A stretch of DNA of 64,000 nt from Bacteroidaceae bacterium (GTDB taxonomy: Bacteria; Bacteroidota; Bacteroidia; Bacteroidales; Bacteroidaceae): positions 1 through 64,000 of the forward strand of contig JAGCNZ010000078.1 in assembly GCA_017645655.1 (NCBI GenBank), in the 5' to 3' direction. Shown here in pieces: positions 43,501 through 51,476 of this stretch. Position numbers and translations under genes: made by a program. Position 1 is the stretch's first letter. Each line of letters begins with the position of its first letter. The notes under the pieces were generated by a model, which searched no databases, was not told the DNA's origin, and saw only the letters and a program-made list of their open reading frames with translations.

Positions 43501-44180
43501 TTTCTTCTTATTTTGTCTCGACTCGCGAAGCCAGTTTTTAGGCTTTATTCGTTGAAACAAAACACCTTAGACGTGGTGTCACCTCTCTGAAAATCGCACG
43601 GATTTTCGCGACCTTGCCCTTGCTCCGAAAGAACGCGAAAAACGCCAATTTTGGCGATTTCTGCAGTTTTTCCAGGTTTTCAGTCTGTTTTGGTTTGGAA
43701 ACATAAACTGCCACATTCTTTAACAAGACAAAACAAAGAAGGTGATTCGGTTCGCAAAACCTGCTAATACGGTTGCCCTGAGTTTTGCTTTGCAAACGTT
43801 ATCGTCAAAGCTCAAATTGCCCATGTTGCATATTTGAACGAAAAGTTATGCATAGAAGTTTATGCGTTGTATTGTGTTGTAACCCAGCAAGTAATGCGAT
43901 ATTATTAAAATAAAGAGGACGCATATCTGCACACTTCGGTTCTTTTGTTGCAAAATAATGTGATTTTTGTTCAGAAACGTCGAATTTTGTCCTGCATTAC
44001 ATTTTCTAACCCAAAACTTTATGTGTTTTTGCAAAACTCGCTTACTTTAAGCACGTTTCGTGGAATGTCGGGCATTTTGGGCAGCGAAAGCACTGGATTT
44101 GTCCTGCCGGGTTTTGTTGCGTAAATATGGTTTTGTAAATTGTTTCGCGTGCAGTTTTTGCAAATTTCTAATGCAAAAGT
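43501..44180. other. Gene-free AT-rich interval
   Basis: About 680 bp. Short frames on the minus strand (43846-44034, 44047-44250) are Lys/Asn-rich with no start signal or recognisable fold. There is no tRNA, no known RNA signature and no 22-bp array. A CGCGAAAAACGCCAATTTTGGCGATTTCTGC stretch near 43634-43664 contains a GCCAATTTTGGC palindrome. I see no convincing function. Confidence 0.5.
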
Positions 44181-44211
44181 TTTGAAGATTAAACTTTATT
44201 TTGTACCTTTG
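44181..44211 (+). promoter_or_regulatory. Promoter of the XRE regulator gene
   Basis: TTTG (44181-44184) and TACCTTTG (44204-44211), 19-bp spacing; the start codon follows 50 bp later. Confidence 0.75.
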
Positions 44212-44261
44212 CACTGGTTTAGAGAAGCAAACTGACTCAAAAAACAACATACAGACACATT

Positions 44262-44717
44262 ATGAAGGATCGAATTAGTGCTCTCATGAAAAGCATGGGA
44301 ATGTCTCAAAAGAATTTTGCCGAAGAGATATGTATATCGCCGGGGTCGCTCTCGAGTATTTTAAGTGGCAGGAATAATCCGTCGCTCAACACGCTCAACT
44401 ATATTCATGAACGTTTCCCTGAGGTCAACATGGATTGGTTGCTGAATGGAAACGGCGAGATGTTCGTTTCGGCGGCGCCAGTTTCTCCTCAAATTGAGGC
44501 AAATGAGGCTGGTCAGAGCGGAGCGTTTCAACAGTCAGCCGGGTTGCCTATTCAACCTGGCTTCATGGAGCATCTTGCAAGTGCACAGCAGGTGGCACCC
44601 CCGACTTCCAATTTCGCGTCAGACGGAAAAATATTTGACAAACCGTCGCGTCGCATAGCTGAAATCAGAGTCTTTTACGACGACGGAACTTTCGAGACTT
44701 TCTCTGCCAAACAGTGA
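44262..44717 (+). CDS. XRE-family helix-turn-helix regulator
   Basis: 151 aa. Residues about 4-58 form a lambda-repressor-like HTH: RISALMKSMGMSQKNFAEEI, then SPGSLSSILSGRNNPSLNTL and the DWLLNGNGEM that ends this domain in many Bacteroidetes XRE proteins. The rest (65-150) is low in structure, Ala/Gln/Pro-rich, with a basic/aromatic end (RRIAEIRVFYDDGTFETF). Such genes resemble orphan phage-type regulators, but no phage genes are near. Its stop codon falls inside the first unit of array J, and a terminator follows the array. Confidence 0.85.
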   Translation: MKDRISALMKSMGMSQKNFAEEICISPGSLSSILSGRNNPSLNTLNYIHERFPEVNMDWLLNGNGEMFVSAAPVSPQIEANEAGQSGAFQQSAGLPIQPGFMEHLASAQQVAPPTSNFASDGKIFDKPSRRIAEIRVFYDDGTFETFSAKQ

Positions 44718-44913
44718 GAAATGTGTGGCCAATCCGCGTGAAATGTGTGGGCAATCCGCGTGAAATGTGTGGGCAATCCGCGAGAAAAGTGTGGCCAATC
44801 CGCGAGAAATGTGTGGCCAATCCGCGAGAAATGTGTGGCCGAACAACGAGAAGTGTGAGGTCAGACAGCGAGAAGTGTGAGGTCAGACAACATGAAGTGC
44901 GAGGTCAGACAAT
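44715..44913 (+). repeat. 22-bp-pitch tandem array J (TGGCCA/AGGTCA type), nine units
   Basis: Nine units exactly 22 bp apart, with core hexamers at 44726 (TGGCCA), 44748 and 44770 (TGGGCA), 44792 and 44814 (TGGCCA), 44836 (TGGCCG), and 44858, 44880 and 44902 (AGGTCA). Every unit begins GAGAAATGTG- or GTGAAATGTG-like; the last three form a sub-family with GTCAGAC in place of CCAATCCG. There are no spacers, so it is not CRISPR. It lies between the XRE stop and a terminator, so it is the 3' UTR of that mRNA. Confidence 0.97.
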
Positions 44914-44919
44914 TAGGTA

Positions 44920-44951
44920 AGTCGGGACGTGGATTCATGTTCCGGCTTTTT
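44920..44951 (+). terminator. Terminator after array J
   Basis: AGTCGGGAC (44920-44928) pairs with GTTCCGGCT (44939-44947), including two G-T pairs, and TTTTT follows. Confidence 0.75.
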
Positions 44952-45084
44952 GTTTTCTTATAATGCACTGTTGGTGTTCGAGTGCGGGCGAAAGAGTTCG
45001 TCAGGCAGCCGGCTTGCTCGATACGCCTGGGGACAATACGGCACATTTTTGGTTGTTTTGCTTGTAAATCTCTGGCTATTGTCG

Positions 45085-45092
45085 TACCTTTG
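45085..45092 (+). promoter_or_regulatory. -7 box of pyrK
   Basis: TACCTTTG, with a TTG at 45062-45064 as possible -33 element (20 bp). It rules out the open frame upstream of 45112 as coding. Confidence 0.7.
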
Positions 45093-45117
45093 CAGCGCGA
45101 TATATATAATAATGTAT

Positions 45118-45891
45118 ATGAGGAAGTACGTTTTGGACTTGCGAGTCACCTCCGTCGAGCAGCTGAGCGAACGCTATCTCCTGCTAGCGGCGACCAATCC
45201 GGCGGGTCCTCTTCCCGAGATGTGCCCGGGGCAGTTCGCTCAGCTCCGCATCGATGACAGCAAGGAGACGTTCCTGCGTCGCCCGATTAGCCTGCATCAT
45301 GTTGATTATGAGCGTAATGAGGTCAGTTTTCTGATACAGAAAGCAGGCAAGGGTACCGCATCGCTATGGCTGAAACGACCTGGTTCGACGCTGAACGTCA
45401 TCCTCCCCCTCGGCAATGGCTTTACGATGCCTAAGTCGCTCAATGAGAGGATATTGCTTGTCGGCGGCGGTGTCGGAATCGCGCCACTCCTGTTCATGGG
45501 AGAGGCGATGCAGCGGATGGGTGTTCGACCGACGTTCCTGCTGGGTGCTCGCAGCAAGTCGGACCTTCTTTTGCTCGACAAATACCGTGCTTTGGGCACT
45601 GTTTACGTGACCACAGAAGACGGGTCGGAGGGCGAGAAGGGCTTCGTTACGCAGCACAGCATCTTGCAGAATGAGAAGTTCGACAGCATTGCTGTGTGCG
45701 GACCTAAGCCTATGATGATGGCAATGGCTTCCTATGCAAAACAGGCGCAAATCCCGTGTGAAGTGAGTCTGGAAAACGTGATGGCTTGCGGCCTGGGTGC
45801 CTGTCTTTGCTGCGTCGAAGAGACAAAAGACGGGAATGTCTGTGTCTGCAAGGAAGGCCCCGTGTTCGACATCGAGAAACTTAAATGGTAG
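45118..45891 (+). CDS. pyrK: Dihydroorotate dehydrogenase B electron-transfer subunit
   Basis: 257 aa from the ATG at 45118 (MRKYVLDLRV); an ATG two codons earlier is equally possible. FAD-binding FLRRPISLH (about 48-56) and NAD-binding LLVGGGVGIAPLLFMGEAM are clear. The 2Fe-2S cluster cysteines sit in CGLGACLCCVEETKDGNVCVC (about 219-239). It passes electrons from PyrD to NAD+ in pyrimidine synthesis. pyrD follows 164 bp later, separated by array H instead of the usual tight spacing. Confidence 0.93.
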   Translation: MRKYVLDLRVTSVEQLSERYLLLAATNPAGPLPEMCPGQFAQLRIDDSKETFLRRPISLHHVDYERNEVSFLIQKAGKGTASLWLKRPGSTLNVILPLGNGFTMPKSLNERILLVGGGVGIAPLLFMGEAMQRMGVRPTFLLGARSKSDLLLLDKYRALGTVYVTTEDGSEGEKGFVTQHSILQNEKFDSIAVCGPKPMMMAMASYAKQAQIPCEVSLENVMACGLGACLCCVEETKDGNVCVCKEGPVFDIEKLKW

Positions 45892-45904
45892 CGTCTCAAA
45901 ACGT

Positions 45905-46017
45905 GGCGTGGTTAAATTTCAAATATCACGTGGTTAAATTTCAAATATCACGTGTTATATTTTAAATATTACGTGTTAAAATCACAAACATCACGTGTGA
46001 CGTTTTGCAACTACATG
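45905..46017 (-). repeat. 22-bp-pitch repeat array H (CACGTG type, reversed)
   Basis: Hexamers at 45905 (GGCGTG), 45927 and 45949 (CACGTG), 45970 (TACGTG), 45992 (CACGTG) and a degenerate CATGAG at 46014 (spacings 22, 22, 21, 22, 22). The linker is GTTAAATTTCAAATAT. It lies between the two subunit genes of one enzyme, with no terminator or plus-strand promoter visible in the gap. Confidence 0.93.
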
Positions 46018-46055
46018 AGGGATGTTGACAAAGATACTGTAAAAAGAAGACAAAG

Positions 46056-46964
46056 ATGGCAGATTTGCGAGTGAAAATAGCCGAGTTGGAGCTGACGAAT
46101 CCGGTGCTTACGGCAAGCGGAACCTTTGGCTATGGCGTAGAGTATCAAGACTTTATCGACCTGAGTCAACTGGGCGGCATCATCGTGAAAGGCACTACCC
46201 TCGAGCCTCGCGAAGGCAATCCCTATCCCCGAATGGCTGAAACGGCGCAGGGGATGCTCAATTGCGTGGGTCTCCAGAACAAGGGTGTTGACTACTTCTG
46301 CCAGCACATCTATCCTCAGATAAAGGACATCAAGACCAACATGATTGTGAATGTGTCCGGCAACAGCCCTGAGGACTATGCCGAATGTGCTGCCCGCATC
46401 AATGAACTCGACTGCATTCCAGCCATCGAGCTCAACATCTCGTGTCCCAACGTGAAACACGGCGGTATGGCTTTCGGCACGACAACCGAGGGCGCGACGA
46501 GTGTTGTGAAGGCCGTCAGGGAGGCCTACAAGAAGACGCTAATCGTGAAGCTCTCGCCAAATGTGACAAGCATCACGGACATCGCCCTTGCCGTGCAAGA
46601 TGCTGGCGCCGATGCGGTTAGCCTCATCAATACTTTGATGGGAATGGCCATCGACATAGAAAAACGCAAACGCATCCTGAGTATCGGGACAGGAGGACTC
46701 AGCGGCCCGTGCATCAAGCCAGTAGCCCTACGAATGGTTTACCAGGTGGCTCATGCAGTCAAACTGCCCGTCATCGGCCTCGGAGGCATCAGCAGTGCCA
46801 AGGATGCAATAGAGTTCCTGCTGGCAGGAGCAAGCGCGATAGAGATAGGAACAGCCAATTTCCTCGACCCGACCGTTAGTGTCAAGGTGGCTCAGGGCAT
46901 CGACGAATACCTCGATAAACATGGTTTCAAGAGTGTTAACGAGATAGTTGGAATCTGCGAATAA
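46056..46964 (+). CDS. pyrD: Dihydroorotate dehydrogenase B catalytic subunit
   Basis: 302 aa, class 1B enzyme oxidising dihydroorotate to orotate with FMN and passing electrons to Pyr[14 protein letters not shown] at the N-terminus, the catalytic cysteine in [13 protein letters not shown] (about 135), KLSPNVT and the FMN-phosphate loops [25 protein letters not shown] and IEIGTANF are all present. trmD follows after 12 bp. Confidence 0.94.
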   Translation: MADLRVKIAELELTNPVLTASGTFGYGVEYQDFIDLSQLGGIIVKGTTLEPREGNPYPRMAETAQGMLNCVGLQNKGVDYFCQHIYPQIKDIKTNMIVNVSGNSPEDYAECAARINELDCIPAIELNISCPNVKHGGMAFGTTTEGATSVVKAVREAYKKTLIVKLSPNVTSITDIALAVQDAGADAVSLINTLMGMAIDIEKRKRILSIGTGGLSGPCIKPVALRMVYQVAHAVKLPVIGLGGISSAKDAIEFLLAGASAIEIGTANFLDPTVSVKVAQGIDEYLDKHGFKSVNEIVGICE

Positions 46965-46976
46965 GTGAAGTAAGAT

Positions 46977-47693
46977 ATGCGAATAGACATCATCACCGTA
47001 CTACCCGAGCTGATTCAGGGCTTCATGCAGGAGTCCATCGTCGGCAGAGCACAAAAGAAGGGTTTGGTGGAAATACATATCCACAATCTTCGCGACTATA
47101 CATTGGACAAGTGGAGACGCGTGGACGACTATCCTTTCGGGGGATTTGCGGGGATGGTGATGCAGTGCGAACCCATCGACCGCTGCATCTCTGCCTTGAC
47201 AGCCGAGCGCCATTACGACCAGATTATCTTCACGACGCCCGACGGCGAGCAGTTCAATCAGCCGATGGCCAATAGTCTTTCCCTCTGCGAGAACATCATC
47301 ATCCTTTGCGGACACTATAAAGGCATCGACTACCGCATAAGAGAGCACCTCATTACCAAGGAAGTGAGCATCGGCGACTATGTCCTGACAGGTGGAGAAC
47401 TTGCGGCAGCGGTGATGACGGATGCTATCGTGCGAATCCTTCCAGGCGCTATCGGCGACGAACAGAGCGCGCTTTCCGACTCGTTTCAGGACAACCTCCT
47501 GGCTGCTCCGGTGTACACCAGGCCTGCTGAATACAAGGGTTGGAAGGTGCCGGAGGTTTTGCTCTCGGGCAACGAACGCCTGATAAAGGAATGGGAATTG
47601 CAGCAAAGTCTGGAGCGGACGCAAAGGCTACGTCCCGATTTGCTCAAGGGCGAGGTCGTTCCAGACATTAAGAAGAAAGGAAAAAACAATTGA
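46977..47693 (+). CDS. trmD: tRNA (guanine(37)-N1)-methyltransferase
   Basis: 238 aa SPOUT enzyme. [25 protein letters not shown] at the start, [26 protein letters not shown] and the trefoil-knot SAM loop [23 protein letters not shown] are diagnostic. It methylates G37 to prevent frameshifting. Co-directional with pyrD and the zeta-like gene (7 bp downstream). Confidence 0.95.
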   Translation: MRIDIITVLPELIQGFMQESIVGRAQKKGLVEIHIHNLRDYTLDKWRRVDDYPFGGFAGMVMQCEPIDRCISALTAERHYDQIIFTTPDGEQFNQPMANSLSLCENIIILCGHYKGIDYRIREHLITKEVSIGDYVLTGGELAAAVMTDAIVRILPGAIGDEQSALSDSFQDNLLAAPVYTRPAEYKGWKVPEVLLSGNERLIKEWELQQSLERTQRLRPDLLKGEVVPDIKKKGKNN

Positions 47694-47700
47694 AAGAGAT

Positions 47701-48309
47701 ATGGAAAAGAAGAAAATGAACCTCTACATCATAGCCGGTTGCAACGGTGCAGGCAAGACAACTGCCTCGTTCACGGTGCTGCCGGAGATGTTGGGTTGCC
47801 GCGAATTCGTCAATGCCGACGAGATAGCAGCCGGTCTCTCGCCCTTCAATCCCGAAGGAGTGGCCATTCAAGCTGGCCGACTTATGATAGACCGCATCAT
47901 CTATCTGCTGAAGGAAGGCGAGACGTTTGCCTTCGAGACGACATTGGCAACGCGTTCGTATGTGAAGCTCATCAAGCAGGCACAAAAGCGCGGCTACTTT
48001 GTGACGCTGCTCTTCTTCCTGCTAAGTACCCCAGAACAAGCTATTGCCCGAGTGGCAAAACGCGTGGCAATGGGCGGTCACAACATACCGACCGACGTAA
48101 TTCTGCGGCGTTACGAAGCAGGTCTGAGCAACCTCTTCCAGCTCTATATGCCGGTTGTGGACAGCTGGTCGCTCTATGACAACAGCGATTGTCCTGCGGT
48201 TCATCTCGCATCTGGGCTGGGCGGAGACAAGGTAATGGTTTATGAAGATGAAGCTTTTGCGAAGCTTCAAGAGAAATATGGCAAGCCGGAGGAGGGCGAG
48301 AAGGCATGA
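47701..48309 (+). CDS. Zeta-toxin-like P-loop kinase
   Basis: 202 aa. Walker A GCNGAGKTT (about 13-21), ADEIAAGLSPFN, FAFETTLATRSY and RRYEAGLSNLF match the small chromosomal zeta-toxin/UDP-sugar kinase-like family common in Gram-negative bacteria. Classic zeta phosphorylates UDP-N-acetylglucosamine. Two possible starts, 47701 and 47716 (MNLYIIAG). The tiny downstream gene overlaps by 4 bp; classic epsilon antitoxins lie upstream and are unrelated. Toxicity cannot be judged from sequence. Confidence 0.78.
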   Translation: MEKKKMNLYIIAGCNGAGKTTASFTVLPEMLGCREFVNADEIAAGLSPFNPEGVAIQAGRLMIDRIIYLLKEGETFAFETTLATRSYVKLIKQAQKRGYFVTLLFFLLSTPEQAIARVAKRVAMGGHNIPTDVILRRYEAGLSNLFQLYMPVVDSWSLYDNSDCPAVHLASGLGGDKVMVYEDEAFAKLQEKYGKPEEGEKA

Positions 48310-48515
48310 AAGAGAAAGAGATACTCGAGATGCAGCGCCTCATAGACGAAGGCGTTCGCAAGGCCCAGTACCGCCTGTTGCAACGTGCCGGTGCGGCTGG
48401 CCAGAGCCTTGTTGTGTGCCGTGGCGGCAAGATACTCGAGCTGGTTCCGGAGGTGGAGCCAAGCTTGTCCGACAGAGATAGCGGCGACCCCTTGGCGCGT
48501 CGCAAGCAGCGATAA
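48306..48515 (+). CDS. Small protein paired with the zeta-like kinase
   Basis: 69 aa, coupled to the kinase by an ATGA overlap. N-terminal helix (KEILEMQRLIDEGVRKAQYRLLQRA), a VVCRGGKILEL strand pair and a basic end (LARRKQR). The small partner type recurs downstream of this kinase family, and an antitoxin or regulatory role is plausible but unproven. A terminator follows immediately, so the pair ends the transcript. Confidence 0.65.
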   Translation: MKEKEILEMQRLIDEGVRKAQYRLLQRAGAAGQSLVVCRGGKILELVPEVEPSLSDRDSGDPLARRKQR

Positions 48516-48520
48516 AAAGA

Positions 48521-48556
48521 AAGCCGTGTCCCTATGTTGAGAGGCACGGCTTTTTT
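48521..48556. terminator. Bidirectional terminator
   Basis: AAGCCGTG (48521-48528) pairs with CACGGCTT (48545-48552); T-tracts lie on both strands. It separates convergent genes. Confidence 0.85.
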
Positions 48557-48572
48557 GTGTTTCCGAACGATT

Positions 48573-49223
48573 TCAGAACCCTACACCAAAGTGTACGCCA
48601 CATTCGCGAACGCCCGGGTACTTGCTCGAGTCGCGGAAGTCGCGTGAATAACTAATGCCGAGGAAGTAGCGCTTCAAGTAGAAGCGAAGCCCTGCTTGCC
48701 ATGATACCTGGAAGTGATGCCAATCGTAAGGATTGCCTATCAGGCTTGTGCTTTCGTCTCCCGTATGTTCCCGAGCCATCGCGATGGCACGTATTGAAGC
48801 ACCCGCATAAGGAGCGAGAGCGAAATCTTTTTCCTTCCAGGGATACCACTTGTACATGACGTTGACAGGAATGCGGAAAGTCAGGACGCGAGCGTTCAGC
48901 TCGCTTGTCTCCCAAGAGAACTTCATGTTTGCGCCGACTTCCACGAAGTAGGGCATGTCCTCCACCACTTCGATGAAGCGGCTATAGCCTAAAGTGAACT
49001 CGTTGAAATGGAGGCGTTTGGTGTCTTCGCCCACTTTATATCGAGCGGGCGAGTACTGGAGGTAGAATGCGTTCTTGTATTCCTTGTGCTGAGGTTTCGG
49101 AGTTTCCTCCTCATCGTCGAGGGTCCATTCCTCTACCTCGACGGTGTCGTCGAATTGTGCATGGGCGTTTAGTCCGAAACAAAGCACAACAAACAGAGCC
49201 ATCTTAATTCGGGTGGTAATCAT
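48573..49223 (-). CDS. Outer-membrane beta-barrel protein
   Basis: 216 aa from the ATG at 49223 (the frame opens with a TTG three codons earlier). Signal peptide MITTRIKMALFVVLCFGLNAHAQ, an acidic linker (VEVEEWTLDDEEETPKP) and about eight amphipathic strands (for example AFYLQYSPARYKV, FTLGYSRFIEV, LRFYLKRYFLGISYSR) ending in GVHFGVGF, with the C-terminal aromatic residue expected of barrels assembled by Bam. Resembles PorT/OmpW-like small barrels of Bacteroidetes; function unknown. Confidence 0.75.
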   Translation of the reverse strand: MITTRIKMALFVVLCFGLNAHAQFDDTVEVEEWTLDDEEETPKPQHKEYKNAFYLQYSPARYKVGEDTKRLHFNEFTLGYSRFIEVVEDMPYFVEVGANMKFSWETSELNARVLTFRIPVNVMYKWYPWKEKDFALAPYAGASIRAIAMAREHTGDESTSLIGNPYDWHHFQVSWQAGLRFYLKRYFLGISYSRDFRDSSKYPGVRECGVHFGVGF

Positions 49224-49268
49224 GGCTGCCAAGAGTTTAGAGCGTGTGTGAAATCGGGTGGGGTAGCG

Positions 49269-49433
49269 CTACGAGCGTTTTGTCATGATGATGTGCGTCA
49301 CGATGCCTGCGATGATGATGAGCAGAGCGCCGATGTTGTAGAAGTTGTAGTCTTCGAGGCTGAATGCGTAGCTGAGAATCAGCATCAATGCACCGAGCAC
49401 AATCAGGATGATACCCAAGTTCTGTTTGTTCAT
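49269..49433 (-). CDS. 54-aa two-helix membrane protein
   Basis: Short gene starting MNKQNLGIILIVLGALMLIL and ending HIIMTKRS. Two hydrophobic helices (about 6-24 and 34-50) flank a SLEDYNFYN loop; the basic end suggests a cytoplasmic C-terminus. Well-formed amino-acid composition, a TATCTTTG -7 box at 49465-49472 on the minus strand, and a clean stop at 49269 support it as a real gene. It resembles small conserved Bacteroidetes membrane proteins of unknown role. Probably co-transcribed with the beta-barrel gene downstream (45 bp gap). Confidence 0.82.
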   Translation of the reverse strand: MNKQNLGIILIVLGALMLILSYAFSLEDYNFYNIGALLIIIAGIVTHIIMTKRS

Positions 49434-49464
49434 AGTCTTATGTCGTATTTGTGTTTTTGTTCTG

Positions 49465-49472
49465 CAAAGATA
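49465..49472 (-). promoter_or_regulatory. -7 box for the 54-aa membrane protein
   Basis: TATCTTTG on the minus strand, 31 bp upstream of the start at 49433. Confidence 0.7.
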
Positions 49473-49549
49473 TAAAATATAATTAAGAATAAAGGAAGAA
49501 GAGCAAAGTTTTTTTCTTTATTAGGTGAATTTCTTCCTTCTTCCCTCTT

Positions 49550-49969
49550 CTAAAACTGCCACCACTTTTTCTTTGGCTTAGGGTCGTCGAAGGAGAAGCG
49601 TTCGTTCATGATTTGCGCATAGGTTTTCCTTTCGGTAATCATCTGGTAGATGGTTCCCCAGTCGGGCAGCCCGCCAACGTTGCGGTCGTCTATCCAGACA
49701 TCGGCTTTCAGCTTTCGGCTGAAACTGCGGTTCTTGCCCTCCTCCTCCTCGGGAAAGTCCTTGTTGATGGCATAGAACTCCACGCCCCTCTTGCGGCACC
49801 ATTCCACAGCTTCCTCGAGGAGTCGGCCCTCGCGAACGGTCCAAAGGATCAGTTTGTGGCGTTGCTCGATGAGCATCCTCAGCGTTTGAGTGGCGAAGGG
49901 AAGTTCCTTCCCGATTTCCGGATAACGGTGCTCGACGATAGTACCGTCGAAGTCAACAGCGATGGTCAT
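49550..49969 (-). CDS. Small HAD-like phosphatase
   Basis: 139 aa. HAD motif I DFDGTIVEHRYP (5-16), motif II region ILWTVREGR (Thr), and motif III-like ADVWIDDRNVGG near residue 95 with the acidic pair. It has no cap domain, so large or polymeric substrates are possible. This short form is conserved in Bacteroidetes without an assigned substrate. A TACCTTTG -7 box lies on the minus strand at 49990-49997. Confidence 0.78.
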   Translation of the reverse strand: MTIAVDFDGTIVEHRYPEIGKELPFATQTLRMLIEQRHKLILWTVREGRLLEEAVEWCRKRGVEFYAINKDFPEEEEGKNRSFSRKLKADVWIDDRNVGGLPDWGTIYQMITERKTYAQIMNERFSFDDPKPKKKWWQF

Positions 49970-49989
49970 AGCTTTTGCATAATTTTTTG

Positions 49990-49997
49990 CAAAGGTA
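49990..49997 (-). promoter_or_regulatory. -7 box of the HAD-like gene
   Basis: TACCTTTG on the minus strand, 20 bp before the start codon; the plus-strand promoter of the export lipoprotein lies 45 bp away (divergent). Confidence 0.65.
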
Positions 49998-50041
49998 CGA
50001 AAAAAAAATGAAAGAATGAAAAATGATACAATAAAAAGTCT

Positions 50042-50049
50042 TACCTTTG
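50042..50049 (+). promoter_or_regulatory. -7 box of the second polysaccharide export gene
   Basis: TACCTTTG about 85 bp before the ATG at 50135; no clear -33 element. Confidence 0.6.
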
Positions 50050-50134
50050 CATTGAAATTTGAAGAATGAAGATAGAAAATTGATAATTGCCTTGCGCATT
50101 AAAGCGTCGCCCTAACCAATAACCTCAAAATATA

Positions 50135-50947
50135 ATGAAGAAATCATCCCTTTTGCTCGCCTTCATGGCAATACTCATGATGACGGGCTGCGTGTCAACC
50201 AAGAAGTTAGTGTATTTCCAAGACCCCGATGAAGTGTACCGCCAGGGACAACAGATTTTGCAGCAGTATGAGATGCGCCTCAAGCCTGCCGACCAAGTCC
50301 TTGTCAAGGTGACTTGCAGCGAGCCTGAGCTCCTCACCATCTTTGCGCAGGACGTCGTGATGGGCACCGCTGGCACCACCAACACCTCCAGCATCTCTAC
50401 CTCGGGCAGCATGACAAACGCCTATGGATATACCGTCAGCAACGACGGTATCATCACACTTCCCGCTGTGGGGCGTGTCGAGGTGGTCGGACTCACCTCC
50501 GACCAGGCAGCGCGCCGCATCGAGCAGCGCATCGTCGAGGCCAACCTCATCAAAGACCCCGAAGTGACCGTGCGCCTTCTCAACGCCCGAGTCGCGGTGC
50601 TCGGTGCCGTCAAATCCCCTCAGGTTGTCAGTCTCACCAGCGAGCGCAACACCATCCTCGACGTCCTCTCCCAGTGTGGCGACATCGCCGACACCGGACT
50701 GCGCCAGAAACTTACCCTCTATCGTGAAGAAAACGGCGTGCGCACCAAGTATCCCATCGACCTCACCAAGGCTGACGTCTTCAACAGCCCCGCCTTTTAT
50801 GTGCAGCAAAACGACATGATCTACGTCGAGCCTAACAAGAGCCAGAGCGTCAAGAGCAGCGCCTTCTACACCTTCCTCGGAGCCGGCGCAGCCATCCTCA
50901 GCGTCATCTCGGCCATCGTCACCATCGTCGTCGTCACAACGAAATAG
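50135..50947 (+). CDS. Polysaccharide export lipoprotein (Wza-like)
   Basis: 270 aa. Signal peptide with lipobox LMMTG-C (Cys19), then a Poly_export domain (YEMRLKPADQVLVKV, DGIITLPAVGRVEVVGLTSDQA) and an SLBB-like repeat (VAVLGAVKSPQVVSLTSERNTIL). C-terminal membrane-spanning helix (about 246-266, LGAGAAILSVISAIVTIVVV), the Wza-type outer-membrane helix. Size and layout match the standard Bacteroidetes capsule/EPS exporter. It stands alone, 10 kb from the EPS locus. Its end overlaps the convergent DUF6359 gene by 14 bp. Confidence 0.87.
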   Translation: MKKSSLLLAFMAILMMTGCVSTKKLVYFQDPDEVYRQGQQILQQYEMRLKPADQVLVKVTCSEPELLTIFAQDVVMGTAGTTNTSSISTSGSMTNAYGYTVSNDGIITLPAVGRVEVVGLTSDQAARRIEQRIVEANLIKDPEVTVRLLNARVAVLGAVKSPQVVSLTSERNTILDVLSQCGDIADTGLRQKLTLYREENGVRTKYPIDLTKADVFNSPAFYVQQNDMIYVEPNKSQSVKSSAFYTFLGAGAAILSVISAIVTIVVVTTK

Positions 50948-51476
50948 TGCCCCATTCCGACGGAGCGATACTCGCAATGTCGAACCCATCCAGCCACAGG
51001 CCTTCGGAGACGTTCCGGAGGCCTTTTCTGTTCAAGTATTTCCGAGGGAAAGCCTTCAGGAGGAGACAATGACGGAAAAGCCTCACGTTCGAAGGCAGAG
51101 AGAAAAGCTCCCTGTTTTTCACCGACGCCAGCTCCACTGGGATGCAAAGTTCCGCATCCGAGCAGAGCGAGTCCGCAGCCAGCAAGATATTGCTCTGGTT
51201 GTCCGCATCCGCAGCAAACACCGCATTGCCCATCGCACGGGGCGCCGTGCCCACCACGTAGCCCACGACCCACACCGGCACGTCATCCGCCAAGTCGCAT
51301 CGCCACACATCCGTCACCGTGAAAGGCATAGACCTCGAGCCCATGCCAGTGCCCACAATTGTCTCCGGCACCTCCGTCGCACCCGCCTCCGCCGGCTCCC
51401 CGACCAGGTCAGTCTTCTGGCAGCAGGCAAGCAACGGGCAGAGGAGCAGCAGGCTAATCCTCCTCCGTGAAAGCAT
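50934..51476 (-). CDS. DUF6359-type OB-fold lipoprotein
   Basis: 180 aa. Lipobox LLAC-C at about 16-19 after MLSRRRISLLLLCP. The core WVVGYVVGTAPRAMGNAVF, SNILLAADS, CIPVELASV, LKAFPRKYLNRKGLRNVSE has the strand order of the DUF6359 domain seen on many Bacteroidetes surface proteins. Function unknown. It overlaps the end of a 44-aa membrane protein gene by 23 bp, indicating translational coupling. Convergent with the export lipoprotein. Confidence 0.72.
   Translation of the reverse strand: MLSRRRISLLLLCPLLACCQKTDLVGEPAEAGATEVPETIVGTGMGSRSMPFTVTDVWRCDLADDVPVWVVGYVVGTAPRAMGNAVFAADADNQSNILLAADSLCSDAELCIPVELASVKNRELFSLPSNVRLFRHCLLLKAFPRKYLNRKGLRNVSEGLWLDGFDIASIAPSEWGTISL

Noticed and set aside
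44715..44913. CRISPR array
   Set aside because: Units are contiguous 22-bp tandem copies with no unique spacers, and there are no cas genes.
44714..44920. Translation of array J as a small repetitive protein
   Set aside because: The frame is open only because of the repeat; 22 is not a multiple of 3, so each unit is read in a different frame, and no start signal is present.
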